Under the pieces are notes generated by a model that worked only from the letters and a program-made list of their open reading frames with translations, was not told where the DNA came from and did no database searches. From Cyrtodaria siliqua (lineage: Eukaryota > Mollusca > Bivalvia > Adapedonta > Hiatellidae): DNA of 64,000 nucleotides. Position 1 is the stretch's first letter. Each line of letters opens with the position of its first letter. This document shows, in pieces, positions 35,231-45,361 of this stretch. The stretch lies in assembly GCA_037043455.1 (NCBI GenBank), contig JAWPHD010001821.1, forward strand, positions 58,501-122,500. The letters are read 5' to 3'. Position numbers and translations under genes: made by a program.

Positions 35231-37784
35231 GCTCTGCTGGCCCTGGCCAAAGGCCAGCAGAGCTTACGGGATGACGAGTTGTCTGTCGTCCGTCATCCAT
35301 CGTCCGTCGTAATCGTCCGTCGTCCATTAACTTTTTCCTTGTGAATACTCTAGCACCGTCATTTATTATTTGATCTTTCCAAATTTTGCCAGATTGTTAA
35401 TATCAGTCAAGTTTGAAAACCAGCCAGATCGGATTAGTTTCACCGGGGTTATGGCCCTTGATTTGCTGACAAATAACATATTTTGCTTTGTGAACACGCT
35501 AGCAACTGCATTTATTATTTGATCTTTACCAAACTTCCACAGATTATTAATAACAATAAAATCTTGGACAAGTTCGGAAGACAGCCAGATCGGACCATTG
35601 ACACCAGAGTTATGGCCCTTTATTTAGTTAGAAATGCTGTATTTTGCTTCGTTAAGACGATAGGACCTTCATTTTTCATCCGATCTTACCAAACTTTACC
35701 AGATTGTTTATACCAATGAAAGCTTGGACAATTTCGTAAACCAGTCAGTTCGATTTTCTGAAATATTCTATAATTTGGCCTCTTTAACACAATAGGGCCT
35801 TCATTTTTCATCAGATCTTTACAAACTTTACCAGATTGTTGATACAAATGAAAGCTTGAACAATTTCGAGTACCAGTCAGATCGGACAGGTAACACCGGA
35901 GTTATGGACCTTGATTTAGTTAAAAATGCTATATTTTGCCTCGTTAAGACGATAGGACCTTCATTTTTCATCCGATCTTACCAAACTTTACCAGATTGTT
36001 TATACCAATGAAAGCTTGGACTATTTCGAAAACCAGTCAGTTCGGACTGGTAATACCGAAGTTACGGCGCTTGATTTAGTTAAAACGCTGTATTTTGCCT
36101 CGTTGAGACGATTATCGATAGTGCCTTCCTTTGCCCAGATTTTAATGAAACTTTGCAGGTATGATCAGTAACAAATCTAGTGATGCATATCATCACCATG
36201 TTCCGATGGAATGATTTTTGGCAGAGTTATTTCCCTTTAAAAGTTTAAATATACAAATTTTGTCCGGACTAGTTCTCCTGAACGCCCGCCATGGTCTCCT
36301 GTCCGTCGTTAGTCCATTAACTGTTTTGGTCATCACTCTAGCACCTCCATTTTTCATTCGATCTTTACTAAACTTGATCAGATATATATCAATGAAAGCT
36401 TGGATAAGTTTAGCCAGATCGGACCACTAACAATGGAGTGAAAATTGCTATATTTTGTCTTGTCAACACTCTGATGTCTCCATTTTGCATCCTATCTTTA
36501 CCAAACATTGCCAGATTATTGATATCATTGAAAGCTCGGACAATTTTGTAAGCTAGGCGGATTGAAACAGTAACACATGAGTTATGGCCCTTGATTTTGT
36601 GCCACATTTTGCCTTGTTAAGATGATAGGGCCTTAATTTTTCAACTTACATGTCTTATATTTACCAAACTTTAAAAGATCACGAAAGCTCGATCAACGGT
36701 GCTCCAGATAATTTTAAAGTATTCAAGTACAGTACTCATCCAAATTAAAATAAATGAGTATCAGGCTTTTCGTTTAAGTACTATCGTATCTCAAATATTT
36801 AATTTTAGCCATTTTTTTTAAAACAAAGTCCTGCGTTTTTTTGTATTTTTATGATTAAACAACACCTAAGGATACAGTTGTATTCAATATATTTATTATA
36901 GTCTGTCTACAAACATATCAGATAACATGTTACTGGTTTCTAGGCTTATTAGCTTGTTTAAAACTTTTGAGAGATTTTACCAACACCGAATCTTGTGGTC
37001 GGTACAGGATTTTAAGTATTTAACTCAGTACCATTAACAAGGAATATAGATTTTCAGATTTATTGAACATCAAAACTTAGTCTTATGTCTATTTTGTACT
37101 GACAATGACCTGTCACAATGGACCTTGTCACACAGATACAAAGAGCAAGTTTGCCCAGAACCAGTGGGAGAAAACTGTAAATAACCAATGTTGCTGTTTC
37201 ATAAAATCAGTAAAATTTCCTCATGAAAGTATGTTACTCGCAACGGAACTCTGATTGGCAAAAAGAAGTTACCATCATACACACCGTTTTCAAAAGACGT
37301 TATATGAAATGAATTAAAATAAAATATAAACACATAATTGACGTGGATATGTGGTCTATCAGGTGCGATGGGTCAAGTTGGAAAACCAGTTCAAAATCAG
37401 TTACGCTAGAGTTATGGCCCTTGTTTTTTTTAAATAAGCTATACTTTACTTTGTTAAGACAATAGGGCTCATTTTTCATATGCTTTTTAACAAACTATGT
37501 TGAGTGTTTATATATCAAATACACGACTGCTTGAACACTTTTAATACCAACAACTTCAGAATACATCTTGCCCCTTATAGCCCCCCTGCCCCCTATAGCC
37601 GTCCTACCCCACTGCAATTTTTTGTTTTTATTTTGTTTTATGCAGAACTTTGTCTTTTTTATTGAAGATGAACAACAACAAAACAGGTTTTATACTTGCA
37701 TATTTGAAACCCCATACCATCCCTCCCAAACCATGGGCACCATACAGACTGTATAGCGGTAGAGGCGTAAGAGGGCCTCTTGTT
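35231..37784 (+). mobile_element. Family A tandem-repeat element with defined insertion ends
   Basis: The head GCTCTGCTGGCC...GGCCAGCAGAGCTT is a hairpin; the tail is GAGGGCCTCTTGTT. The flanks TTGGTTATAGTTTTTA and TCTTGGATAGTACATCGC form one family E unit when brought together (compare 32099-32124). So this is an insertion at an A|T junction with no evident target duplication. The interior has family A units (35340-36700) and 36700-37560 without clear repeats. Confidence 0.75.
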
Positions 37785-38110
37785 TCTTGGATAGTACATC
37801 GCAACATGACATAGGAATTACGGATGTGACCATCACCATTAAAGAAAATAACTTATAACTGCAGTTAACTTAGTAATTTTTACATTCAAGTTTTGCTTTC
37901 AGGTCGCTTTCACGGGAACTTAAGCACTACATCTTTCAAACTTTGTTATTATTTTTATCATGGGTATTACTTCGCAACATGGCATAGAAGTTGCAGATGT
38001 GACCTTGACCCTCCAGGCAGATAACTTAGTAATTATTTAATTTGCCTCACTTTCTCACCATATATATGCACTAGATGTTTCAAAAGTTTTTAGTTTAATC
38101 TTTCGACAAA
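37785..38110 (+). repeat. Family E array, right part
   Basis: Continues the unit cut at 35230: GTACATCGCAACATGACATA, TGTGACCTTGACCCTCCAGG, TATATGCACTAGATGTTTCA. Confidence 0.7.
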
Positions 38111-38860
38111 AACTTCTATTTTCCCATAGTTGTGTCTTGGGTGTTACATCGTTTTGGGCGCAAGGGTTGTATCTGAGCTTGACCACCTTTTATTTGGACG
38201 AAGTAACACTTTTTTGTAATTGTTTTGTACAGTGTAATTTGTGTTTTTATTTGATTTACGTGTCATTTATCAGCAAAATGTAAACTAAATTGTTTTTGTT
38301 TTCAAAATTTAATTTAGTGAAACATTTCTTATGTATTTACATAAATTTGTAGCAAAATGTGCATGTTTTTGTTGCACTTCTATATTTAAAACGTAATAGC
38401 ATTAACCTCCACAAAAGGAAAGTGTGATGTGTAACCAACAATCTGTTTTGATATTGCAGCTGATGAATATAGAACAGATATACATATACATCAAACCACT
38501 GGTATCGAAATACGCATACTATGCTGTCATTAATTATGACGTTATGAATTTTATCATTTTTAATCTATAATTATATTTAAAATATGTCGAATACACATTT
38601 TAAATTAAAATTGGCACCGCAAGTTGTATCTAAACAGAAGCGGATAGAGAAACGCTCCAGTAAGTAAACCCCGTCGTATCTTCAAACCTATCCCAGGACA
38701 TTTAGCTATGTGTGTTTCTGTTTTAGAACATGATACCGAGGATGAAAAGAATAATATCAACTAAACACTAGTGTATATCCGCATGTTACTGCATTTAAAT
38801 ATTTTACTTCGAGAAAATGTCAATGATAAATGACGAAAATGTGATTTTATTATATTTAAG
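38111..38860. other. Intron sequence before exon F
   Basis: AT-rich; no repeat or gene recognised. The acceptor tract leads into exon F. Confidence 0.4.
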
Positions 38861-38987
38861 GTAACTATTGGTAATATCCACGAGACCCTCGGTTATCTCA
38901 AATACATGCAGTTAAAGGAACTGGTGACGAATTTAACCATTATCATAGTTGTTGTGGTTGTTGTTGTTCTAGTTCTGGTAGTTGCAG
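38861..38987 (+). CDS. Plexin-like exon F: IPT end and most of the transmembrane helix
   Basis: Begins after TATATTTAAG with VTIGNIHETLGYLKYMQ, the usual plexin lead-out from the last IPT (V.IGN....LGYL.Y). It then crosses the membrane with LTIII and an unusually pure valine run (8 V, then LVLVVAG). One base spills into the next exon (phase 1). The donor is AG|GTAAGT-like. A hydrophobic helix at this point sets a type I topology with the IPT domains outside. Confidence 0.92.
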
Positions 38988-39157
38988 GTAAGTGTGTCAT
39001 TACAAGTAAGCTAGTAATAAAGTAAGTAAATAGCTAGGTAGGTATGAAACCATCACTTTAGTGACAGCATAAATAATAAATATTGACACTAGATTGTTTA
39101 AAAGCATGCACTCTTATCAAGTGACCAGAAAGTCATTTTCCCCAATAATAATAGGTA

Positions 39158-39560
39158 ATTAGATTTGTATTATATGAACGAGCGCTATTAATAGAGTTTT
39201 AATACTGCACGACTTTAGGAGCGCAATATTTATACGCGTAAGAACGAAATTATGTGTCCCAATTCAAATCTAATATGCGTTTTATTGCACACGCAATTAA
39301 AAAAATGAATAATTAGAACAAAAACATATCGGTTTTAACATTTTATTTTCAACGAAATCATTTATTTGAAACAAACATATCTTCATTACATTTTCCACAA
39401 TGAACTTAACATATCGTGTGGCATTCTTCTTGTGACGTAAAAGATTAAATATACATTTAACTGCAAACTGACCAATCCCGAACGAGGATACAGAAGTTTT
39501 TTCAAGTTGTTACTACATATATTATAAACAAACCACTTTAAACATGGTTTCTTTTTTATT
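39158..39560. mobile_element. MITE with ATTAGATTT ends, copy 2 (opposite orientation)
   Basis: The core 39158-39274 is the inverse of 26910-27027 (GCACGACTTTAGGAGCGCAA then TATTTAT). Similarity extends right through CATTTATTTGAAACAAACAT and CACAATGAA. Confidence 0.72.
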
Positions 39561-40094
39561 ATGTTTCTTATTTAGTCAAATGCCCCGTAACGTGCCTATT
39601 TCTTTATTTACACGTGAAGTCACTAATGTTTACGTTCATGACGCCAACGCTCTAAATATCGTCAAAATTGGCGGGTTTTTTTAATTAAAAAAAACGTCAT
39701 TTATCACAGTGTTGGTGTTTCATTATCGTTAAAATGGCAAACATCATTACTTACTACAATGTCAGACTTTCACCCACAATGAAAAGCGCAGAAAAGCGGT
39801 ACAAAAGAAACAATCGACGGTTTCAACATCAAATCCGCCATTTTGATTTGTGTAAAGAAGGTATGAGGCACACATGGGGAAATCCTTAAATGTTCACGTC
39901 GCGAGAAGTAGACATGGGCTCATGTCTACGGCGCATTGAACAATTAAATTCCGAGAAGTTTCTTTGCAGTATGACAATATAATATATAGGAACATTGCAG
40001 AAATATTTTAAAATAATAAACGAATATTAGAATGCATACTACAAAGAAAACATCAATATCAGAAACATCGTGATATCCCACAGAACCATTATAG
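39561..40094. other. Intron sequence, no gene
   Basis: AT-rich sequence with no recognisable coding or repeat signal. Confidence 0.4.
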
Positions 40095-40860
40095 AAAACT
40101 TGGTCAGTATAATTCTCTGACAGTTCTTGACCATATTTTATCATGTTACACCACAGAAATACTACAATACACTAGGTCAATCCAATACTCTGACAGTTCT
40201 AGACCGTTACATCACAGAAGCACTACAGTAAACTAGGTCAGTACAAAACTCTGACAGTTCTAGACTATGCTTTAATCGTGTTACACCACAGAAGCACTAC
40301 AGTAAACTAGGTCAATACAATAATATGACTGTTCTAGACCAAGCTGTAATCATGTAACACCACAGGAACAATAAAGTAAACTGGGTCAATACAATACTCT
40401 GACTGTTCTAGACCAAGTTGTAATCATGTAACACCACATGAACAATAAAGTAAACTGGGTCAATACAATAATCATGTCAGACACAGAAGCACTACAGTAC
40501 AATAATAGGTCAATCCAATACTCTGACAGTTCTAGACCATGTTGTAATCGTATTACTCTACAGAAATCCATGGTGTTTAATAACGATACAGTAAATTGAG
40601 TCAGTTATAGACCAAGCTGTTATCATGTAACACCATAGGAACAATAAAGTAAACTGGGTCAAAACAATAATCATGTTACACACAGAAGCACCTCAGTACA
40701 CTAGGTCAATCTAATACTCTGACAGTTACAGACCATGTTGTAATCGTGTTATTCTACAGAAACAATACAGAAACAATACAGTAAATTGAGTCAATAAAAT
40801 ACTCTAACCGATTTAGACCATGCTGTACTCGTGGTACAAAATTTACACAAAGGAGTTGAA
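40095..40860 (+). repeat. Tandem repeat, about 75-bp unit
   Basis: About nine imperfect units of 'GGTCAATACAATACTCTGACAGTTCTAGACC...TGTAATCATGTTACACCACAGAAGCACTACAGTAAACTA'. GTTCTAGACC at 40331 and 40405 gives a 74-bp period. It lies in the intron between exons F and G. Confidence 0.82.
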
Positions 40861-41570
40861 CGAAATATTATTATAAGGAAAGAAACCATGCAGTGTTCAT
40901 AATAAGAAAATGCATGCTACAACGTATAAATATATTCTTACTGTCATACCCAATGAAAATTCTCGGGTGGTGATGGATCAATGCGTCGTAGACATTACCC
41001 ATGTATGTGTCACTCGATGTGAACATTTGACCATTTCCCCTAAGATGACGCATGGCGGAGGCTAACTACCGACCCCCGACTTACAGATTCTCTGCTCTTT
41101 ATTTAGAGGGGAAGAATTAAGTCCAAAAGGTCATGTCATACAATTTGTATTTTACATTTTGTTTGCACATGTGTTTAGATTGTTTACATTATTGTAAATA
41201 GCAGCTTATTAAAACGCATTGTTGTATGTGAGACCCTGAGTATGAACGTGGACAAATAGTAGCCTCTCTCCCGCGATTACAATACCGTGCCCGGATATTG
41301 ACTGGTAATCTGACACTGTGTTGTCTGTAAAGGTTGGCATAGAATATGCCAAGCGTTTCTGGATCAGCCGCTTCACGCATGAGCATATAACGACTTCAAA
41401 ATTAGACCGCGGACATCATGTCCGTGGACGGCTCGGTTTATGTTTTAATAACTACTCTGATCATGTTTCGGATCGTTTGTCGTCCTTACTCTTATGCCAC
41501 AGATGTATCTCCCAACACAATGCTGGATGCAGCTTCCAACTCTAACATAGGTAAGAGTCTCGGTCTGAGT
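40861..41570. other. Intron sequence, no gene
   Basis: Slightly higher GC than its surroundings (41200-41560). Open frames on both strands have no recognised domain. Confidence 0.35.
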
Positions 41571-41574
41571 TCTG

Positions 41575-42065
41575 GCAACTGCGGTCCGAGTGGTCTTGGG
41601 CTGAAATATCCGCGGTCCGAGTGGTCTTGAGCTGATATATCCGCGGTCCTGGTGGTCATGGTATGATATATTCGCGGTCCGAGTGGATTTGGGCGGAGAT
41701 ATCCGCGGTCCGAGTGGTCTTGGGCGGATACATCCGCGGTCCGAGTGGTATTGGGCTGCGATATCCGCGTTCCGAGTGGTCTTGGGCTGCGATATCCGCG
41801 GTCCGAGTGGTCTTGGGCTGAGATATCCGCGGTTCGAGTTGTCTTGGGCTGCGATATCCGCGGTCCGAGTGGTCTTGGACTGAGATATTTGTGGTCCGAG
41901 TGGTCTTGGGCTGATATATCTGCGGTATGTGTTGTCTTAGGCTGAAATATCCGTGGTCCGAGTAGTCTTTGGTGGAGATATCCGCGGTCCGAGTGGTTTT
42001 GGGCTGATATATCCGCGGTACGAGTGGTCTTGGACTGAGATATCCGCGATCCGAGTGGTAGTAAG
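41575..42065 (+). repeat. 31-bp GC-rich minisatellite with SacII sites
   Basis: About 16 units of GATATCCGCGGTCCGAGTGG then TCTTGGGCTGA. TCCGAGTGG at 41771 and 41802 gives the 31-bp period. Because 31 is not a multiple of 3, all frames stay open and give 31-residue peptide repeats on both strands, so the long frames here (for example 41492-42085 minus) are artefacts. Confidence 0.9.
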
Positions 42066-42139
42066 CCTGATTGTTCAATGTTCACTGTCTTTTGTTCTGG
42101 AGGAAGGGAGTCATTAACAGATTACTATTACGTGAATTG

Positions 42140-42407
42140 TTTACGTATTCAGCGACAGGTATGTGGTTGCTTGTAGTGACGGGTTGAGGACAATCACATA
42201 ACTTGTCCATGAATGTTTTACTTATGCAGATTCAGTTGGTGGATGTCAGTTGGTGGATGTCTGTAGTAAAGAACGGTGGGGGAAATCAAATATCAGCTAT
42301 TAACATGAAATTACTTACTTATTCAGGGACAGTTGTTTGGTGTCTACTGTAAAAAGTGGCGGAGCCATTTACATATTAACTATAATATGAATTGCTTACT
42401 TATGCAG
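42140..42407 (+). repeat. Decayed copies of the exon G start in the intron
   Basis: Acceptor-plus-exon words recur: ATTCAGCGACAGGTATGTGG near 42148, CTTATGCAGATTCAGTTGGT near 42223, and TATTCAGGGACAGTTGTTTG then GTGTCTACTGTAAAA near 42319. They resemble the true CTTATGCAGGAACAGTTGTG then GGGTGTCTACTGTACAAA at 42399. The third has a stop where exon G has TAC. Confidence 0.6.
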
Positions 42408-42513
42408 GAACAGTTGTGGGGTGTCTACTGTACAAAAGGATGGGAAGTAAATTCAAGGAGTTTGAACAGAAAGCCACTGAAAAGGATATGAAATTAACTT
42501 CGATAGAAAGCAG
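42408..42513 (+). CDS. Plexin-like exon G: transmembrane end and juxtamembrane coiled coil
   Basis: Follows CTTATGCAG; its first two bases complete a glycine codon. It reads TVVGCLLYKRMGSKFKEFEQ and on through an E/K-rich helix to SIESR. The hydrophobic-to-basic step (LLYKR) marks the inner membrane face. The charged, heptad-like stretch ending in IESR corresponds to the coiled coil that follows the membrane in plexins. It ends with AG before GTAGGT, and the arginine codon is completed by the next exon. Confidence 0.9.
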
Positions 42514-42845
42514 GTAGGTTTGAGTGTCCTTATGATTAACACAATCATGTAACATAACACTTCTGCCTTAAACATCATATACCCGTATGCACTGTTTAGC
42601 GGTTTGCATTTGATGGCTCAATATGTACAACTCACCGATGACGCATATACAAAGAGACGCTAGTAAATCTCACCCAACGTGTAGCACTACAACCTATCAT
42701 TTCATTCCAATGCGAATGGAAATAAATGTGATTTTTTTTAACACCGACGATAAACAACGAAATGGAAAAATGCTTACTGTATGTGATAAAACATATGAGT
42801 ACACATTTAGAATAAATATAATGAACCGATATACATTACTTGTAG

Positions 42846-43149
42846 GTTGAAAGAATCGGAAGCGAAAAATAAAGAGTTGATAAAGGACTCGGACTCTGAA
42901 GACATGGAAGATCCATACGCATGCATTGAGGACACAGAAATACACGATACATACAATGAGATTGGTGTCGCCGAGAAGGACAACACCCCAAACACTTACT
43001 TGGACCTTGATACTGCAACACGTGGCTCTGGTTATATGCAAACAAACGAAATTGAGAGCGACTCCTCTTGGTATCTTCACCCACTGTTTGACTCGAGGAA
43101 TTCCGATGACCGGCAACGAGAGGAAGAATCGTTGAACTCCGGAAGGTAA
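42846..43149 (+). CDS. Plexin-like exon H: terminal exon with ITAM-like tyrosine tail
   Basis: The acceptor TACATTACTTGTAG precedes 42846. One base completes arginine, then 100 codons run to TAA at 43147-43149. The first residues (LKESEAKNKELI) continue the coiled coil. Then comes an acidic tail with tyrosines at 42916, 42952, 42997, 43033 and 43072. YACI and YNEI are separated by exactly 8 residues, which fits the ITAM pattern YxxL/I-x(6-8)-YxxL/I; YLDL follows 11 residues later, then YMQT. No Ras-GAP motif is present. The tail could recruit SH2 proteins if phosphorylated (inference). A frameshifted coding-like repeat follows the stop. The AAG|GTAATA at 43145 could serve as a donor, so an alternative 3' end cannot be excluded. 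Confidence 0.82.
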
Positions 43150-43535
43150 TACGAGGAACTCGGGTAACGAGCAGCCGATACATGGACGACCGACAAACCT
43201 TGGCAACGTGCAACGACAAGAAAAATCGAGAAACTCGGGATATGAGGAGCCAGATGCTAAACTAATAGTGAAAACGAAAAACGTTGGTTCTGAGCTGCCA
43301 CATGACCCATCAAGGAACTCCGGGTATGAGAAGCCGATACATGGACAGACAAACCTTGATAATGTGCAACCATAAGATCAGTCGAGAAACTCCAGTTATG
43401 AGGAGCCGGATGCTAAACAAACGGTGAAAGTAAGTGAGAAGCGCTGGTTCTGAGCTGCCACAACACCCATCGGGAAACTCAGATTGTGGAAGCCCGGCTG
43501 CTCCGCGTGCTGTTTCTAGTGCGGTTGGTAACACA
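43150..43535 (+). pseudogene. Coding-like duplicated tail repeats in another frame, with stops
   Basis: Immediately after the plexin-like stop, the frame one base on is open from about 43136 to a TAA near 43375. It reads as repeats of the type RNSGNEQPIHG and RNSGYEEPDAK. The 53-codon block starting at 43154 recurs 159 bp later at 43313 (RNSGYEKPIHG, then RNSSYEEPDAK) with stops and a further frameshift. The S.NSG words also occur just before the real stop, so this looks like an extension of the same tail that fell out of frame. It may be decayed tail sequence, an allelic or assembly frameshift, or part of a 3' UTR. Confidence 0.6.
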
Positions 43536-45360
43536 TAAGATTTACTGTTAATACATGAACTACTATTGCTTGCAAATCTACAGTTTTCACACGTTATAGT
43601 ACCATTGAAAATGCATATATTTGTAAAGATTTTAAAATCGTTTATCAACTAATGTATATGTATATATATAAATTGAGAGTTTACTAAGTATTCTTTGAAC
43701 TCAATTGTTTCTTTAACAGTATCAACGTTTTGCATGTATTTAGAATCAATGTTCTGTATTTGTTTATATTTCTATAACTTAGGACATATTACTTAAGTAT
43801 AATTTAGTTACATTAAGGTTGACACTAGGATGCTTTTTGTTAAAAGAAAACACATAACTAAGATATAGATGCATAACGTATGATATGGTTTGTTCTTCGG
43901 GAGATGAATTAGTCTAGAAGTCTTCCAGAAGTTTACGTGTAACATTGAGAGAACTCGGATATATTAACATAGAGTCACGATAGTTGAAAATGTGAAAGCC
44001 GTTGTTTCAAAATGACACGTAGCACTCGTTAAAGTGTTTTATCGCTCTGCAAACGACCATAAGCAGATTACTAACAGAGTGCCGGGAGAATTGGCCTTAC
44101 TCATTATTGACTTCACACATCTGCAGTCCATTTTGCGTAAGGAATGAAAAAGAATCCCTTGGCAAATGAGCCGGACGTTGGTGTACTCTATGTTTAGAAT
44201 ACATTAGGAGTGCGGTAGAAGCGATGTGGCTATATTAGGGAGTATTGAAATGTTCTATGTCCTTGTTTATATTATTGTACTATATGAATGATTATGTTTT
44301 GTTATTAGTGTAGAATATCATTGTTTATTTTTGTTATTATTATACCAGCAAGAGTGAAAGATTGAGAGTGATAATAACATTATTTTAATATAAACAAATA
44401 TATAACCAACTCCTATACATATATAACCAGAGAAAAGCGGGCCACCGTTTTGTGTCTCAAAATCTTCAGAAAACAAGAATAAAACTATTCTAATTCGACA
44501 TGTGTATTATAGACAAACGTTCAAATGAAAACTATCAACCTTTTTATTCTTCCCATGTTAACCAGAAACATTGTTTAAGTATTGTATAATTGAGTTTATG
44601 AATGTACATTATATGTAACCAGACTATCATCAACCTATATATAACAGGCATACATACTGTACTTATATAACCAATGATAACCACAAAACGTCGTGTAGTT
44701 AAATCAAGTCTGTGTTCTTTTTATTATTTGCTGTTTTGCTTCATAACCCTTACATTTTCAGAAATTCCAGTGTAATAATTGCCTTATTTTTTCTTAGAAA
44801 ACAACAACAAATAAACGCAACATTCTTTGTATATTGCATAACCTTGAATAACGAGATACAATACAGACGTTTGATAAACCTGTTTGCAGGCAATAATATT
44901 ATTTTTCGAACATTCTTTCCCCGACACCCCCCTAAACCCACGCCCACCCACACACACCCCACCACCCGAGTAATATTCAACCCTTTTCCCGCATATATCA
45001 TGCATTTCAGCTTGAAAAATAGCTTGATTCAAAGTAATGTGCTTAAATGTCTTGTGTTGTACTGAAATTATGTAAATGTAAATAATAAGATTTATGTATA
45101 CATTTGAAAGTAGGATGTTAAGTCGATGGTAACGTCTGAGCCAAGTCTAATAGTTCCTTTCTTAATCAGTCAAAATGTAACTACGGATTTAGTTTACAAA
45201 ATTTTGTATAAACACTCATGTAATATACAATTTAGGGTAGTAACTTATTTTGGTACGTATGCACGCCTACGATAACGCTAGAAACAGCAACCTTGAGGAT
45301 TCATTCAGCTTGGCAAATCGTACCATACCATACTATGAAACAAGGAAAGTGACATTTGGA
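43536..45360. other. Region downstream of the plexin-like gene
   Basis: AT-rich. Possible 3' UTR and flank; an AATAAA lies at 44478-44483 but its use is unproven. 44930-44965 is a short C/A-rich run (CCACCCACACACACCCCACC). No other gene was recognised. Confidence 0.4.
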
Positions 45361-45361
45361 G

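Larger units (their letters stand above)
9169..43149 (+). other. Plexin-like receptor gene, 3' part (eight exons), truncated ITAM-like cytoplasmic tail
   Basis: Eight exons join in phase: 9169-9347, 21004-21171, 25271-25358, 27342-27605, 31794-31952, 38861-38987, 42408-42513, 42846-43149. All introns are GT-AG. About 464 residues are encoded. In order they give IPT/TIG domains of the plexin/MET type, a single transmembrane helix, a basic juxtamembrane coiled-coil-like stretch and a 100-residue tyrosine-rich tail. Plexins are semaphorin receptors at the cell surface; the N-terminal sema and PSI domains would be encoded left of the window. Known plexins carry a large cytoplasmic Ras-GAP/Rho-binding region of roughly 600 residues. 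None was seen here, nor in the following 20 kb of + strand. The juxtamembrane words (LLYKR, IESR) resemble plexins, so the extracellular half and membrane region look plexin-derived while the signalling end differs. Function as a tyrosine-phosphorylated receptor is inference. Confidence 0.85.

Noticed and set aside
41575..42065. CRISPR-like regular repeats
   Set aside because: Units are directly adjacent with no unique spacers, and the setting is a eukaryotic intron.
41492..42085. 197- and 140-codon minus-strand frames with repeated PRPLGPRISQP peptides
   Set aside because: A 31-bp minisatellite without in-unit stops gives open frames in every register. The region is intronic to the plexin-like gene.
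42697..43219. Minus-strand frames of 127-169 codons opposite exon H
   Set aside because: They are antisense shadows of the tyrosine-tail exon, which has correct splice sites and phase on the + strand.
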